Source of the DNA: Dermatophagoides farinae
Lineage: Eukaryota > Arthropoda > Arachnida > Sarcoptiformes > Pyroglyphidae
Assembly (NCBI RefSeq): GCF_024713945.1
Contig: NC_134680.1
Span: 3,992,001-4,056,000, forward strand
Direction of reading: 5' to 3'
DNA length: 64,000 nucleotides
In this document: piece by piece, positions 1-11,924 of the stretch
Position numbering within the stretch: position 1 is the stretch's first letter
How the letters are laid out: the number at the start of each line of letters is the position of its first letter
Program-made: the position numbers and the translations under genes
The notes under the pieces: model-generated
Seen by the model: only the letters and a program-made list of their open reading frames with translations
Told to the model about the DNA's origin: nothing
Databases searched by the model: none

Positions 1-748
1 GAAAATAAAATAAGCAAACGAAAAAAAAAATTAACAACCAGAGTATCGAATGTCACGTTTCGATTTTCGAAACTTGAAACAGAGAAAAACGAATGGAAAA
101 ACTAAAAAGGAAAAAGTTTCAATAATCATATTTATATATAGAGGCGTAGGAAGATGGGTGTGATGATTTTTTTTTTTTTTTTTTGGTTCCAAATTCTCAA
201 ATTGGCAATGTAGACGCCTGTCATGTTGAACAAAAACTGACGATGAAATATTCTCTCTCCCGCTCTCTATCCGTTCATTTTTTTTTACATTCTGATAAAT
301 GAAATTCGGGATAAAAAATGAATGAATGACCAATGTTCATTTTTCTATATCACAACGATGATTCGCGAGAATCATTCACCATTCATTTATTTTGTTTTTT
401 TTTACATTTCTAGTTTAGCACCAAAAAAAAAACAAGAAAGAAAGAGAGAAAAAAAATGTTTGGTTTGATTAAAATTAATTTCGTTTTTTTTCCTTTTGGT
501 TAGTTAGCCCAAACAACAACAACAAAAAAAATATGAAACTAACCGTTTCGGTTGGTTTCATTTTCATACCCGGGATGGTCATCATCTTCATCGTTATGTG
601 TTTTCACCTTCATCAAGATAATCGACATTCAATATATTTATTTTGTTTTTTTTTTTTTTTTTTTGGTTGAGAATTTGGGGTTCCCGATTTTTTTCTGGCA
701 AAGCATAATAAATGATCAGAATCATTTCCGCAAAGAATAAAGGTTAAA

Positions 749-783
<35 letters not shown>

Positions 784-1013
784 AAAACTTATGGACATTT
801 GGCATGAAAATGTCATAATCATTGCTCGAAATGATTTACATTATTCTATATTGATGATGATGATTACGATGGCAATGGCCATTGAAAAAATTTTTTTTCT
901 TCTTTTGGTTACGTTATTTATGAGTTTATATGATTGAATTTTCTTTCAATGTGTTTTTTTTGTTTATTTTGATTAATTTTTCTTTTTCATTTTTCAATAA
1001 TTATTATAATTAG
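1..1013. other. Probable intron of the TMTC gene, low complexity
   Basis: No coding exon could be supported here. The stretch is A/T-rich with long T and A runs and a CA/GA microsatellite near 750-782. Because the first TMTC exon seen (from 1014) starts inside the conserved membrane domain, the 5' exons must lie left of the window and this is most likely intron. Confidence 0.55.
750..782. repeat. (CA)n/(GA)n microsatellite
   Basis: A run of CA units passes directly into a run of GA units, inside the presumed TMTC intron. Confidence 0.9.
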
Positions 1014-4000
1014 GTTTGTTCGATAGTTGGCCGTGCTGAATTATTGTCGGCAATATTTTATCTATCATCCATACTATTATGGGATTATTCCGAAAATTCA
1101 ACATCAACAATTACAAGAACATTGAAATCTTTTACAAATGAATCGAATTATAATCAAGATGAAAAACAATCACAATTACTATCATCATATCGATGGTGGT
1201 GTTTGTGGTCACAATTACAATTATTTATTGATAAATATCATCGATTATTATCAATAATAATGGCTTTATTTGGATTTCTTTGTAAAGAACAAGCAATATT
1301 TGTATTGATATATTTAGCTATTAATCATTTATTCATCAATAACAACAACAACAACAATAATGATTATGATCATCATCATCATCATGATAATAAGATAATT
1401 CGACAACGATATCAACAACAACAACAACAACGACGACGAAAACATCGATCCATTTTCACATCATTATCCTCATCGTCATCAATAAACTATGGATCATCAT
1501 CATTACCATTGATGATTATTATGACCAGAACAAAATTAAGAATAATCATTATATTAGCGGCCGTGTTTATAATAGCAACGTATATACGTTTTATAATGAT
1601 GGACTATTCGTTACCAATATTTAACAGGTAAATGAAAAAAAAACAATCCAAATTACTATTTCCTAACCATTCGACATTCCTATATATTTGGATAACAAGA
1701 TGAATTCTTGAAATTTGAGAATCTTGATTATATTCCAGATAAATGTTTTTTTTCTCTTTCAAAAGTCTCATTAGTATAAAATGAATGAATGGTGAGTGAA
1801 CAAACCAGAATGAAAGATGTCAAATGATATTTACCCAGTACCAGAAAAAAATAGTAGTAGTATATAGCTAATTTGAGCAATAACAAAAAAAAGTAAAAGA
1901 TTCGGACGATTCTTCATTTTATTCCTTCGTGTTTTCAATGGAATTTTAGAGTGCTAGAATTTTTTTTTCATATTATTTTTCCATTTTAGAATCACAAGGA
2001 ATAAATTGAAGAATGGAAAATGAGAAAGAAAAAAAAAGTTTTTTCTCTTATGCTCACACGAAGAGAAAGAGAGAGAGAGAGTGAATAAAATATTCCCAAC
2101 AGAGATTCGTGATGGAATGAATGTCTGGTTCTGTGTGTGTGTGTGTGTGTGTCTGAGTGTGTTTTTATCTTCCATCATTTTTTTTCTTTTTGTAATTCTT
2201 TTTTTCCTCTCTGGTTTGAAGAACACCATCACCTTTTACGAAGACCAAAAAAAAAAAATATTCAAATATCAATGATTGAATCATTTTAATTCATTTCTTT
2301 TTGTGTGTGTTTCTGTCTCATTTGCAATACTCTCATTATTATTATCATAATATGTTCACTATATACAACCAACCAACCAAACAACCAACGAGAGAGAGAA
2401 ATGAAACATCAATTAAATTTAAAAGGTTCACAATGGTCCGGGTATTATATGCTGTTGTCGTTATTGTTGTCAGTATGTGCCGAATTTTCATTTTATTTTT
2501 TTCCATCTTTCTCATTTTTTGTCGAAAGGAAAAACAAAACTTTTATTTTTTTTCCACAAATGTTTTGTTGATGTTTGAAATTAAATTTCATTTTTTTTCT
2601 CTTCTTTTTGTTGTCGTTCAATTTTTTTTTTAATTTTTTAAATTCTTTGAATTATTATTTGAATAAAAAAAATAAATAAATAAATAAATTATCTTCAATA
2701 GACAACGGCGCAGACAAAATCCTTGATCATCTCAAGGTCTCTATATATATTTTTTGTTATATATGACACACACACACACACATACTGTTTGTAAAATGAT
2801 AAACGCAAAAATAAGGTCATCTGGCAGGTTTTTTGTTTAAAAATTTTCTGAATACCAGATTCTCTGATTCCAAGATGAATGGAATCAAAAATAAAATATG
2901 AACCAGGCAACAAATAGAAAAAAGGAAATAAAACATATGCATTACACATACTTATTCGTCTTTGTTGTTGTTGTTGTTTTTGTTGTTGTTGATAAACCCA
3001 AATGGATCAGGCAGGCAACAACAAATCTGACGAATATCATTTACCAGAAACAGTGAAAAAAAATATTGGCCATTTTTTTTTCTTTCACTATGTTTGGTCG
3101 GCATTCATTCATTCAAATCTCGTTTGTTCTGGACATTCTTTTTTCCCTTTACTCCATATACTGAATTATTGCTTTTTTATGGTAATTTTTTTTTTTGCTT
3201 TACATTTCTCTCTATACAAATGTTGGTTGCAAAAAAAAATTGAGAGTTTTCCACTTCCCCATTTTTCCACCCACATATCAATATCGTTTAGTAGAGATAA
3301 TTTCGTTCAATGTGTATGGTGTGTTTGTGTGAATACATTTATTTTATTCAATTTTTTTTCGTTCTACTTCTGCTTCTCTTTTAATCATTCATTCATTCAT
3401 TCATTTTTTTTTTTTTTTGGCTTGACCATTGATCGTAGATTATTTTAGCATGTTTTAGGTTTAATTTTTTTTTCGTCTTGGTTTTCACTGTTGTAATTTT
3501 CATTATTATTTCATTTCATTTGAATTGAATATATATATATGTAACATTATTAAAATTAAATGATAATATTTTTTATAAATTCCAAACATTTAAACACAAC
3601 CAATAATTTAGTTATCTGAAAATTAATATACACAAACAAAAATATCAATTAACATTCTTTAAAATTCACACACAAACTATAAAAACTAAAACACAGAACA
3701 TGACAATCATCTTTTGGAGATCATCCTATTTTGAAGGGATTTCATTTGAATAAAATAAAAACTTTTATAAGCCAGCAGGATCAAAATCGTTTGATATTCA
3801 AGTGAAACAACAAGAAATTGATCAAGAAAACCAGGGGAAATAAGTGCTGAATTTGTAACAAAATGCAAGTTTCCCAAAGTATACCAGATCAACAATTTCA
3901 ACAATTGTTAAAGTGCAAGAAAATTTTTGAATCAAAATTGAAAACGATTTATCAAGAATTGGAAGATAAAAAAATCAGTGAGCTCCAATTTACGTATGAA

Positions 4001-7000
4001 TTCGCTCAATTGATGTTGCGAATGGAGTTATATGAGAAAGATATCAACCAATTCACTCAGACATATGCTGAACGATATGATTGTGCAACTTTGAAAATTG
4101 AATCAAGTGAAACCAAAACCATCTTGAATTACTTGCAACAAAAATTCAATGCAATGGATCAAGAGGGTTTGTACAATTCAAAGAATACTATGGCTCATGT
4201 AGAATCAATTCAACGATCTCAGTCGATGATGAATATTGTCAATCATCAAAATGTTCAGAGATTGAAGGCTCGACCGATTTCTGCGATGGAGACGGGGGAA
4301 TTGTTGACACATTCTATTTCAAATGGTACTTGGCAACCTAGAGATAATCAACAATTAAATCGGCAATTATCGAATGAAAGTTTGCTAAATCATCAACATT
4401 TCCTGTCAGAACCTCGCCCTCGAATGGCATTTCAATCACATGAAAATCACGATGTAAATCAACCAATACGAAATTTCACCGAAAGACGCATTCCATTTAA
4501 AGCAAACAGAGTGCAATTCATAAACAATTTTGATGGCAATTTCAGGAATTTTAACGATTTTTTCCAACCTTTCTGTAACAATGTTGACAAAACCGATTTA
4601 GACGATGCAACAAAGTTACAAATATTGAAATCGAAATTGGACGCAAAAACAAAGACATGGCTGGATGGTTATTCCGGTGATGATGATTATGAAAATGCCA
4701 AACAGACATTATTACGACATTTTCATTCAATGTTTGCGTTAAAAAATGATGTTTTGAAAAAATTTGCAGAGCTTCAGCCACCCGAAGATGATCAGGATTT
4801 AGATGGATTTCGACGAATAATGATATCAGCACGAAGTTCATATTTAAATCTAAAGAGAGCTGGTGCCGATGCTTTTACGGTCACTTTGCTTACAAAACAA
4901 ATAAAGGGAAAGCTTCCACCAATAAGGCTTTCCATTTTGGAAGAAAGACAAGACAATGATAATATCGAAAAAGTGATCAAATATCTTGAAGATGTCGTGA
5001 ATAGATTGCAAGACAATGCAGATCCTTTTTTGGTAAATAACAAAAAATTTGGAAGAAATACAAAAGATTCACTTCAAGAATTTCAAAATTCCTGTAATTT
5101 TTGTGGTGATAGTACCCATTCAACTAAGAATTGTAATCGGGTTAAGACATTTGCTGAAAGAAAACAGTTAGCACGGGAAGCAGGGCTCTGTTCCGCTTGC
5201 TTCCAACCGGGACATACATCCCGTTTTTGCAAAAATATGGAATATTGTACAAGCTGTAATGGTTCACATAAATTGATTAATTGTCCTATGAACCAAAATT
5301 GGAGGTCGCAAATGAAACAACGACCAAATAATGATATGACAAAAGAACAAGCAAAGCCAAATTTGATAAATTCAATTGGTGCCACAGCAACAAAGTTAAA
5401 TAATTTGGATACTCCTGAAAATTCAGAGGAGTCAGATCATGAACAAGGTGAATGTTTTTCTGTCAATAACAAGAAGAAAAAATCCATATCGCAGATATTG
5501 ACATGTGCCCACATAAATGATAAAGAAGTTACAGTTCTATTAGATCCGGGCTCAAACATCAATATTATTTCAAAATTACAATGCAAAAAGTTGAAACTTA
5601 ATGTTTTTAAGAGAAAAATTTCGATAAAAGTAACCGAACATCGATTTAAATCATTTCAAGCTTGTATGGCTAACATGAAGTTGGGAACGATAAAACGCAA
5701 AGTTGTTTTCCAACTTGTAGATGATGATGACATACCAATATTGTTAGGACGTAACGATATTCATGGATTCAAGATAACGTTGTTCCCAGGTGATAATGAA
5801 TTAATTCCGATGCAACTTTTACAACGATCAAAAACTAGCAAAATCAGTAAAAATTGCTATCATGTTGAAGCTGAACATAAACCAACTGAAAAACAAAAAT
5901 ATTCGTCACAACAAAATGGAAAGGTTTCAGCAAAAATTAAACCTAAAATTGGAAAAATTCTTACAGAAAAAACCACTGTCGAAGACACTTATGTTGAAAC
6001 AAAAATTTGTCCAAATCAACAAAAGATTGATTCATTGTACGAATGTTTGTCCAAAGTTGTTGAATTGCAGCATAAAATCGTGGATATTCAAGGAAAGTGT
6101 GCTACAGAAAAAGTAATGGAATCTCAAATCAAGAAGATAATAGGATATCATTCGTTGATAACAATTATCATCTTTTTAATGTTTTTTTTGATTGTACGTC
6201 CAATCATGACACCGGTGGCTAATCCCGTCATTCCAAAACAATCAAATGATGAATTTTCTCAAGTCGAAAAAATATTGAAAAATCAAAATCAACTTATTCA
6301 AGAATTTACCGATCATTTGAATGAACGTATCATATCTTTGACAAATATTGAAAATGTAATGAAAGAATTGTCAAAGTTCAATGACAAACTAAATAAAGTA
6401 CAACCTCAATTGAAGACATTTTTACGTCAAACGCAAATAACCGGAACTGGATATCCCCTTAAAACCATTCAAGAGATGGGGGAAGATCAAGGGTTTTTAT
6501 GGTATAATAAACTCCGATGCATGTTTGACAATTCAAAATGTGATTGTTTGATGGAATCAGATATACAACCGAATATTTTCCGTAGAGAACAATGCGAACA
6601 AAGTAAATACCACCGACATTCAAACAATAAAATCATGGTAAAATCAAACTGGACCAAACTTGAGCTAATGTTATGCGCTTTGATCAGTCTGATCGTATTG
6701 CCTAATGTTATCGTCATCATGATGGTCTTGTGGTCTAAGTTTTGTCGTTCTACAAGAAATATGGAATATCCTACAAACATTAATCATGTTGATCATAATA
6801 CCGAACCTACAAAACCATCCCTAGGAACTTTCTTGGGGAGGGCATGTAACATTATTAAAATTAAATGATAATATTTTTTATAAATTCCAAACATTTAAAC
6901 ACAACCAATAATTTAGTTATCTGAAAATTAATATACACAAACAAAAATATCAATTAACATTCTTTAAAATTCACACACAAACTATAAAAACTAAAACACA

Positions 7001-7933
7001 GAACATGACAATCATCTTTTGGAGATCATCCTATTTTGAAGGGATTTCATTTGAATAAAATAAAAACTTTTATATATATATATAGATTTGATAATCCAGC
7101 ATCACGTATGCCGTGGCCAAGTCGTCATCTAACATATGGTTATCTGATATTATATCATTATTGGCTTATGTTTTATCCACAACATTTAAGCTGTGATTGG
7201 ACACATTCATCATTGAATCTTATTGATTATCAATCAAAATCTAATAGAGATAATAATGATCAATACCTTTATTATCGTATCATGATGGTTATTGTTTGTT
7301 TTACAACAATCATTGTTTATGTTTACAAATGGATTCTATTGATACTTCGGCAGCAAAAACAACAACAACAACAACGATATAGATATCGGAATATGTTGAA
7401 AGCATCACATCATTCTATCATTAATGATAACATCAACAACAAAAATAACAATGATGGTAAAATATTTGACAATCAATTCTATATGAATGATGGTAATGGT
7501 CACAAACACTTTTACTACAACAATAACAACAACAACAACAACAACATAATCATTGATAGAAATTTGAAATCGAAAACAAAATCAAAAACATCGATAACAA
7601 CAACAACAACAAAAACAATTCAAAATAACCATAACAATCAACAATATGAAAATCAATCGATGATGACAATGATGACTATGATATTATTATCATTATCATT
7701 AACAATAATACCATTCATACCCGTATCGAATATATTGTTTCCGGTTGGATTTGTATTGGCCGAACGTATACTTTATCTACCATCGATTGGTTTCCTATTA
7801 TTATTCGGTTTCGGTATCGATTATTTATTATTATTTTATAATACATTTCCATTTCCATTGCCATCATCATCATTGTTGTCATCGTTATTGTAAGTTTATA
7901 TGTATAATAATAATAATAATAATATTGAAAATC

Positions 7934-7976
<43 letters not shown>

Positions 7977-10616
7977 GACTTTAGATAAAAAAAAATTCCT
8001 TTCCAAAGATTTGAATCCACAATCTAAAATAGAAAAGATTCCATTATTTTTTTTCATTTTCTTGCCTATTTCAAATGAAAGAATATTCTTCTTTTGTGTT
8101 TTTTCTGTGTTTTTTACATTTATTTCTTCGACAAAATTTCAGTTTCTCTCTCTCTCTCTTCCTCTCTTTTTCGTACTACTTTTTTTCTCTTTACATTCAA
8201 GAATCATTTCTCATTCTTTTTCAAATTTTCTTTTTTCTCTTTCTCTTATTCCATTTTTCTTATTCTGTTTTTTTTCTCCCAATATTTTTTCTTCCTTTTT
8301 TATTCTTCTTAATAATAAATCACCGCCAACACTGCCACCGACATCATCATCATCATCATCATCATGGGACCTTTTTTTGTTTCTACCAAACAAAATGTTT
8401 TTCAAATGGAATGAAAATCAAAAAAAAAAAAAAATGAAAAAAAAATTTCCGTTTACTCCTGAATTTTTTTTTCTGATTTTGAATCAAATGGAAAACAGTT
8501 CGTTGTACAAACGACGACAAACATCATCAACGAGATGTGACCATAATGTTGTTGTCGGTAAAGAAGGAGAAGGAACCTATTGTCATCAACAACCTTGTCA
8601 TAAATCTTCGGCTTGTAATGTTGATAGTACTACATCACATTTTTATCACACATCGTTGTCTTCCTTTGTTACGAATAATGAAAATCGAAATGTAAAATGG
8701 AAAATTCATCCAATACAAATCGCCACCATTATGTTAGTAGTTATATTTTCAGCTAAAACATTTTTACGTTCATTCGATTGGTATGTGTTATTCGCTGGAT
8801 TTAATTCATTAATTTTTTTGTTTCGAAATTTATTTTACCGTTTTTCTATTCATTTCATTCATTCATTTATATAATTAGGACAAATGAATTCGCTCTCTAT
8901 GAATCTGGTCTCAAAGTTAATCCACGTAATACAAAACTATTGAATAATTTAGGACGTCTTTATGAAACTACTACGGCTTCGACGATGAAAGAAAATTCAT
9001 CGGAAATAGCAATCGAATTGTATAGGAAAGCGATTAGGTAGGCAAAATTTCATTTGTTATTCCAATTTTATTAATTAATCAATTACTTTTCAATTGCAAT
9101 CAACATTTCAAACAAACAAATGAATAGTATTGAACCATACGATTTACGTAGCTATTTGAATCTTGGAAATATTTATCACAAACATTTCAATGATACACGA
9201 TTAGCCGAACAAATCTATCGACAAGCATTAGATCAATTTGATCAACAACAATATCTACAACCATCATCATTGATTGAAATCGATCGATTATCATTATCAC
9301 CATTATATCTAACCGTATTGATACGGATTAACAGAATTATTATCATTGGATTCAACTAGACAAAATGATTTGAAAATAATACAGGATAAATTGATTGAAA
9401 CACAATTTCTATTTGATCCATTATCACTATTGACGACATCTTAGTGATCAAGAATGTAATCATCGTCATAATAATAATGTATTATCATCGATCCAATTGG
9501 ATCAATTATATAATGTAAGTATATATGGATTGTATGGACTTTTTTTCTCTTGATATTGACCTTTTTTCATTTTCATTCTCGTTATGTTATATTTTCCGTC
9601 TTCTACGAACTGTTTGAAAAAACGGACAAATTAATCAAAATATTCCCGAAAAAAAAAACATACAGTTAGGTGTGGTCCATTATCAACAAGGCCGGCTAAA
9701 AGAGGCGTTCAATTATTTTGAACGTGTATTATCTATGAATCCAAATCATGTGGATACATTGCTGACATCAGCACGTATTATACAGGATGAACATTTGGAC
9801 CAACTAAAACATATTGCCTATGATCGTTTCGATCATTTAATACGTTTGGGAAAAGATGATGAGTCTATATATTTTAATCTGGCTACATTGGCAATCAATA
9901 ATCAACATTTTGCTCGAGCTAAACGTTTATTTGAAAAAGCTATTGCAAAACGTGAATCATTTGCCGAAGCACATTATAATTTAGCATTATTATTGGTGAA
10001 AGAAATGAATCCAACAACGCCCAACATTGGTCAACAACAACAATCATTGGCACAATTACATGAAGCAATCGATCATCTTCAACGAGTTTTGCTGATCAAT
10101 CCAAAACATATGAATTCAATGTTTATTTTAGCCGAATTATATTCGGAAGAATTACGACAATATGATCGGGCTAGATATTATTATCAATTGATTTTAGATC
10201 GTATTGATCGTAATAATATACAAGCCAAACATAATCTATGTGTATTATGGCATAAACAGAATAATATTGATGAATCGATTCATTGTTTTGAAGATTTATT
10301 ACAATATCTATCTTCGTCATCATCATCATCATCATCATCGCCACAGATAATCGATAAATTATCAATAAATTATTGGCAAATCATACAGGAACAGATTACA
10401 TATCTATGGAGAATTAAAAATCAAATTAATCAAACAACAACAAAATCTATTGAAACTGGTGATTATTCAACAACAACAATTGTTGATCAACAACATTGTA
10501 AAAATGTATCGACTAATTCTGATATGTTACGAAATCATCAGCATTCAAGTCATCATAATCATCATCATCATTATGAAAATTATATGTCAACAATGGCCAA
10601 AATGTGCTTTATTTAA
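1014..10616 (+). CDS. TMTC-family O-mannosyltransferase (transmembrane + TPR), 3' part
   Basis: Exons read as 1014-1627, 7086-7889, 8499-8780, 8879-9037, 9128-9514 and 9666-10616 (TAA); 5' exons are off the left edge. TMTC proteins are ER membrane O-mannosyltransferases that modify cadherin-type domains. The motifs IVGRAELLS and GFLCKEQ (exon 1), FDNPAS, DW and PVSNILFPVGFVLAERILYL (exon 2) belong to the membrane domain. From exon 4 on there are TPR repeats, including QAKHNLCVLWH, which is closest to TMTC1/TMTC3 by memory. Splice phases agree at all junctions checked. The membrane segments are interrupted by Asn/Gln/His-rich insertions. The intron 1628-7085 carries an LTR element. Exon 9128-9514 has two apparent frame changes, near 9325 and 9435, while coding-like sequence continues: either assembly indels or real damage. 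The 3' part is otherwise intact. The family is clear, the member is not. Confidence 0.85.
1628..3539. other. TMTC intron, part upstream of the LTR element
   Basis: Intron sequence rich in homopolymers and a GT microsatellite near 2131-2153. Open frames here are translations of T-rich or repeat DNA and show no family motif. It ends in an AT dinucleotide run into which the LTR element is inserted. Confidence 0.7.
3540..3769 (+). repeat. 5' LTR of the BEL/Pao-like element
   Basis: This 230-bp repeat matches 6845-7074 with no difference seen by eye. It holds an AATAAA signal near its 3' end, as expected for an LTR polyadenylation site. Confidence 0.88.
3863..6868 (+). CDS. BEL/Pao Gag-protease-like polyprotein with hydrophobic tail
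   Basis: This is the single open frame of the LTR element, 1001 codons. A DUF1759-like Gag region lies at about residues 215-390. Cys/His zinc knuckles lie at about 411-475 (first one CNFCGDSTHSTKNC), in the arrangement typical of BEL/Pao Gag. A retroviral-type aspartic protease segment with LLDPGSNINII is at about 560 and PILLGR about 70 residues later. Hydrophobic, membrane-like segments occur near 762-780 and 932-955. The final residues read into the 3' LTR. No polymerase domains are seen. The C-terminal part might be envelope-like, but I cannot assign it. Confidence 0.82.
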   Translation: MQVSQSIPDQQFQQLLKCKKIFESKLKTIYQELEDKKISELQFTYEFAQLMLRMELYEKDINQFTQTYAERYDCATLKIESSETKTILNYLQQKFNAMDQEGLYNSKNTMAHVESIQRSQSMMNIVNHQNVQRLKARPISAMETGELLTHSISNGTWQPRDNQQLNRQLSNESLLNHQHFLSEPRPRMAFQSHENHDVNQPIRNFTERRIPFKANRVQFINNFDGNFRNFNDFFQPFCNNVDKTDLDDATKLQILKSKLDAKTKTWLDGYSGDDDYENAKQTLLRHFHSMFALKNDVLKKFAELQPPEDDQDLDGFRRIMISARSSYLNLKRAGADAFTVTLLTKQIKGKLPPIRLSILEERQDNDNIEKVIKYLEDVVNRLQDNADPFLVNNKKFGRNTKDSLQEFQNSCNFCGDSTHSTKNCNRVKTFAERKQLAREAGLCSACFQPGHTSRFCKNMEYCTSCNGSHKLINCPMNQNWRSQMKQRPNNDMTKEQAKPNLINSIGATATKLNNLDTPENSEESDHEQGECFSVNNKKKKSISQILTCAHINDKEVTVLLDPGSNINIISKLQCKKLKLNVFKRKISIKVTEHRFKSFQACMANMKLGTIKRKVVFQLVDDDDIPILLGRNDIHGFKITLFPGDNELIPMQLLQRSKTSKISKNCYHVEAEHKPTEKQKYSSQQNGKVSAKIKPKIGKILTEKTTVEDTYVETKICPNQQKIDSLYECLSKVVELQHKIVDIQGKCATEKVMESQIKKIIGYHSLITIIIFLMFFLIVRPIMTPVANPVIPKQSNDEFSQVEKILKNQNQLIQEFTDHLNERIISLTNIENVMKELSKFNDKLNKVQPQLKTFLRQTQITGTGYPLKTIQEMGEDQGFLWYNKLRCMFDNSKCDCLMESDIQPNIFRREQCEQSKYHRHSNNKIMVKSNWTKLELMLCALISLIVLPNVIVIMMVLWSKFCRSTRNMEYPTNINHVDHNTEPTKPSLGTFLGRACNIIKIK
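6845..7074 (+). repeat. 3' LTR of the BEL/Pao-like element
   Basis: Direct copy of 3540-3769. The AT-repeat target follows immediately, and then the AG acceptor of the next TMTC exon at 7084-7085. The element therefore ends only about 10 bases before the splice acceptor. Confidence 0.88.
7937..7972. repeat. (GA)n microsatellite in TMTC intron
   Basis: Uninterrupted GA dinucleotides just after the exon ending at 7889. Confidence 0.9.
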
Positions 10617-11099
10617 TTCATTCATTCATATTTATTTATTTATTTTTTGCAAAAATTGAAACAATGAAAAGCCTGTATAATTTTGTTTTCTCCATTTTTA
10701 TTTTGATTGATTCGATTAATTCCAAAATCTGAAACGATATTTTTGTAAAAGAAAAGTTTTTATTTTTTTTTGTCTCGATTTAAATGTGATTTATTTATTA
10801 TTTGCAACAATTAATAAGAATTTAATAAGCAATGATGATGAATTTTTAATCATTAAGAGGTTTTCGAAATGATAAATGTATTTAAATTTTTCAAAGTAGC
10901 AATACTGCCATTTATTTATTTAATAACAGAAAAACCCACTTGGTTCATCGGTCCTATAGAATACTGGGAAACTTTCCATAAAAATAAAAATTTTTTATTC
11001 TTTGGAATATTTTCCGGAAAAATGTTTTGATGTTTGTTTTGATCGAATATTTTTTTTGGAAAGATTTAATTATTTGCAGAATTGTAACAAATGTAAAAA
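10617..11099. other. TMTC 3' UTR and spacer before the ELM2 gene
   Basis: AT-rich, with no supportable exon. It probably contains the TMTC polyadenylation site and the promoter of the next gene. Confidence 0.6.
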
Positions 11100-11654
11100 A
11101 TGACTTATTCAAAAAGTGATCATCATTATAATGAACAAGAATTTCAACAATCACCAAACATGATAATTGATGGTAATGATGGTCTGTTGTGATTCAAATT
11201 TGTTGTTTCAATTTATTTTTTCGTTATTTTTTAATTTTCTATAGAAAATTTTGTACCAAATGCTGAAAATCAATTGGCCAATATACCGGAATTCCATAAC
11301 GGTCCTCCACCTGGTAAGTTTTTCGAAGATAATGAATCGATGTTAATGAATCCATTTAAAATTGAAATATTCCATAAACCACAGACAATGGCGATGATGA
11401 TGATGATAGTATATTATTATGGAAACCTAATCCCGATCGAATCGATGATCATGCAGGTAATATTTTTTTTTTCTCAATTTACAATAAAAATTTTTAAGAC
11501 CCCTGAAATTTTCATTTCAGTTGATATGTTCGTACGTCAAGCATTCGATTATGGTATCAATGGTGATGGTGCATTACATTTGCTATATGTTTGTAATTAT
11601 GATAATAATGTTGCCCTTAATCTCATACGCAATACTATTGTTTCGATATTTTGA
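11100..11654 (+). CDS. Small ELM2-domain protein (no SANT domain)
   Basis: Four short exons fit in phase: 11100-11181 (alternative donor after 11172), 11245-11313, 11385-11456 and 11521-11654, giving about 118 residues with its own ATG and stop. The middle carries an ELM2-like signature: QLANIPEF, then after an acidic stretch SILLWKPNP, then VDMFVRQAFDYGINGDGALH followed by a segment of the kind that ends ELM2 domains. ELM2 domains, as in MIER, CoREST and MTA proteins, recruit histone deacetylases and are normally followed by a SANT domain. None is found before the next gene. It could be a genuine mini-protein or a decayed fragment; clean splice sites and phase favour the former. The family call rests on motif memory. 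Confidence 0.62.
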
Positions 11655-11924
11655 AACAATCAAAGTCAAAATTTGTATTATAATAATTTCGAAAAACTTA
11701 ATTTTCATTAAAATTAAATTAACTTTTCATAAAATGTTATTAATATTATTCGTGCATATAAATAATGAATGAATTTGTGATGGATGAAATCATTATTATT
11801 CCTTTAAATTGTGAAGTAATTTTTTTTTTGAATTCTTTTTAAACGATTATTTTGATTATTTTTTTAACGGGACATTTTTTCGAAAAAGAGAGGAACGTCG
11901 TTAAAAACAACAACAACAACAAGA

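Larger units (their letters stand above)
3540..7074 (+). mobile_element. Young non-autonomous BEL/Pao-like LTR retroelement
   Basis: Two direct repeats of about 230 bp (3540-3769 and 6845-7074) bracket a 3.1-kb interior. By eye they are identical, which implies a very recent insertion. Each starts TGTAACATT. The target was an AT dinucleotide run, so the target-site duplication cannot be delimited exactly. The interior carries one Gag/protease-type open frame in the sense direction of the host TMTC gene. No reverse transcriptase, RNase H or integrase is recognisable, so the element looks non-autonomous. The sequence right after the 5' LTR (AAGCCAGCAGGATC) resembles the 3' end of a tRNA-Ser in reverse complement and is a candidate primer-binding site. 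Confidence 0.88.

Noticed and set aside
2301-2633. Overlapping frames in the TMTC intron
   Set aside because: Both are open because of low complexity; the sequence has no conserved motif and mixed A/T runs.
8011-8498. Long open frame upstream of the TMTC exon at 8499
   Set aside because: It translates T/TTC-rich DNA into Phe/Ser/Leu repeats. The acceptor at 8498 gives the phase that the previous exon needs, so this is intron.
9315-9444. An intron hidden in the TMTC TPR exon to explain the frame changes
   Set aside because: The GT-AG pair gives the wrong phase, and the longer alternative from 9146 would remove clear TPR sequence.
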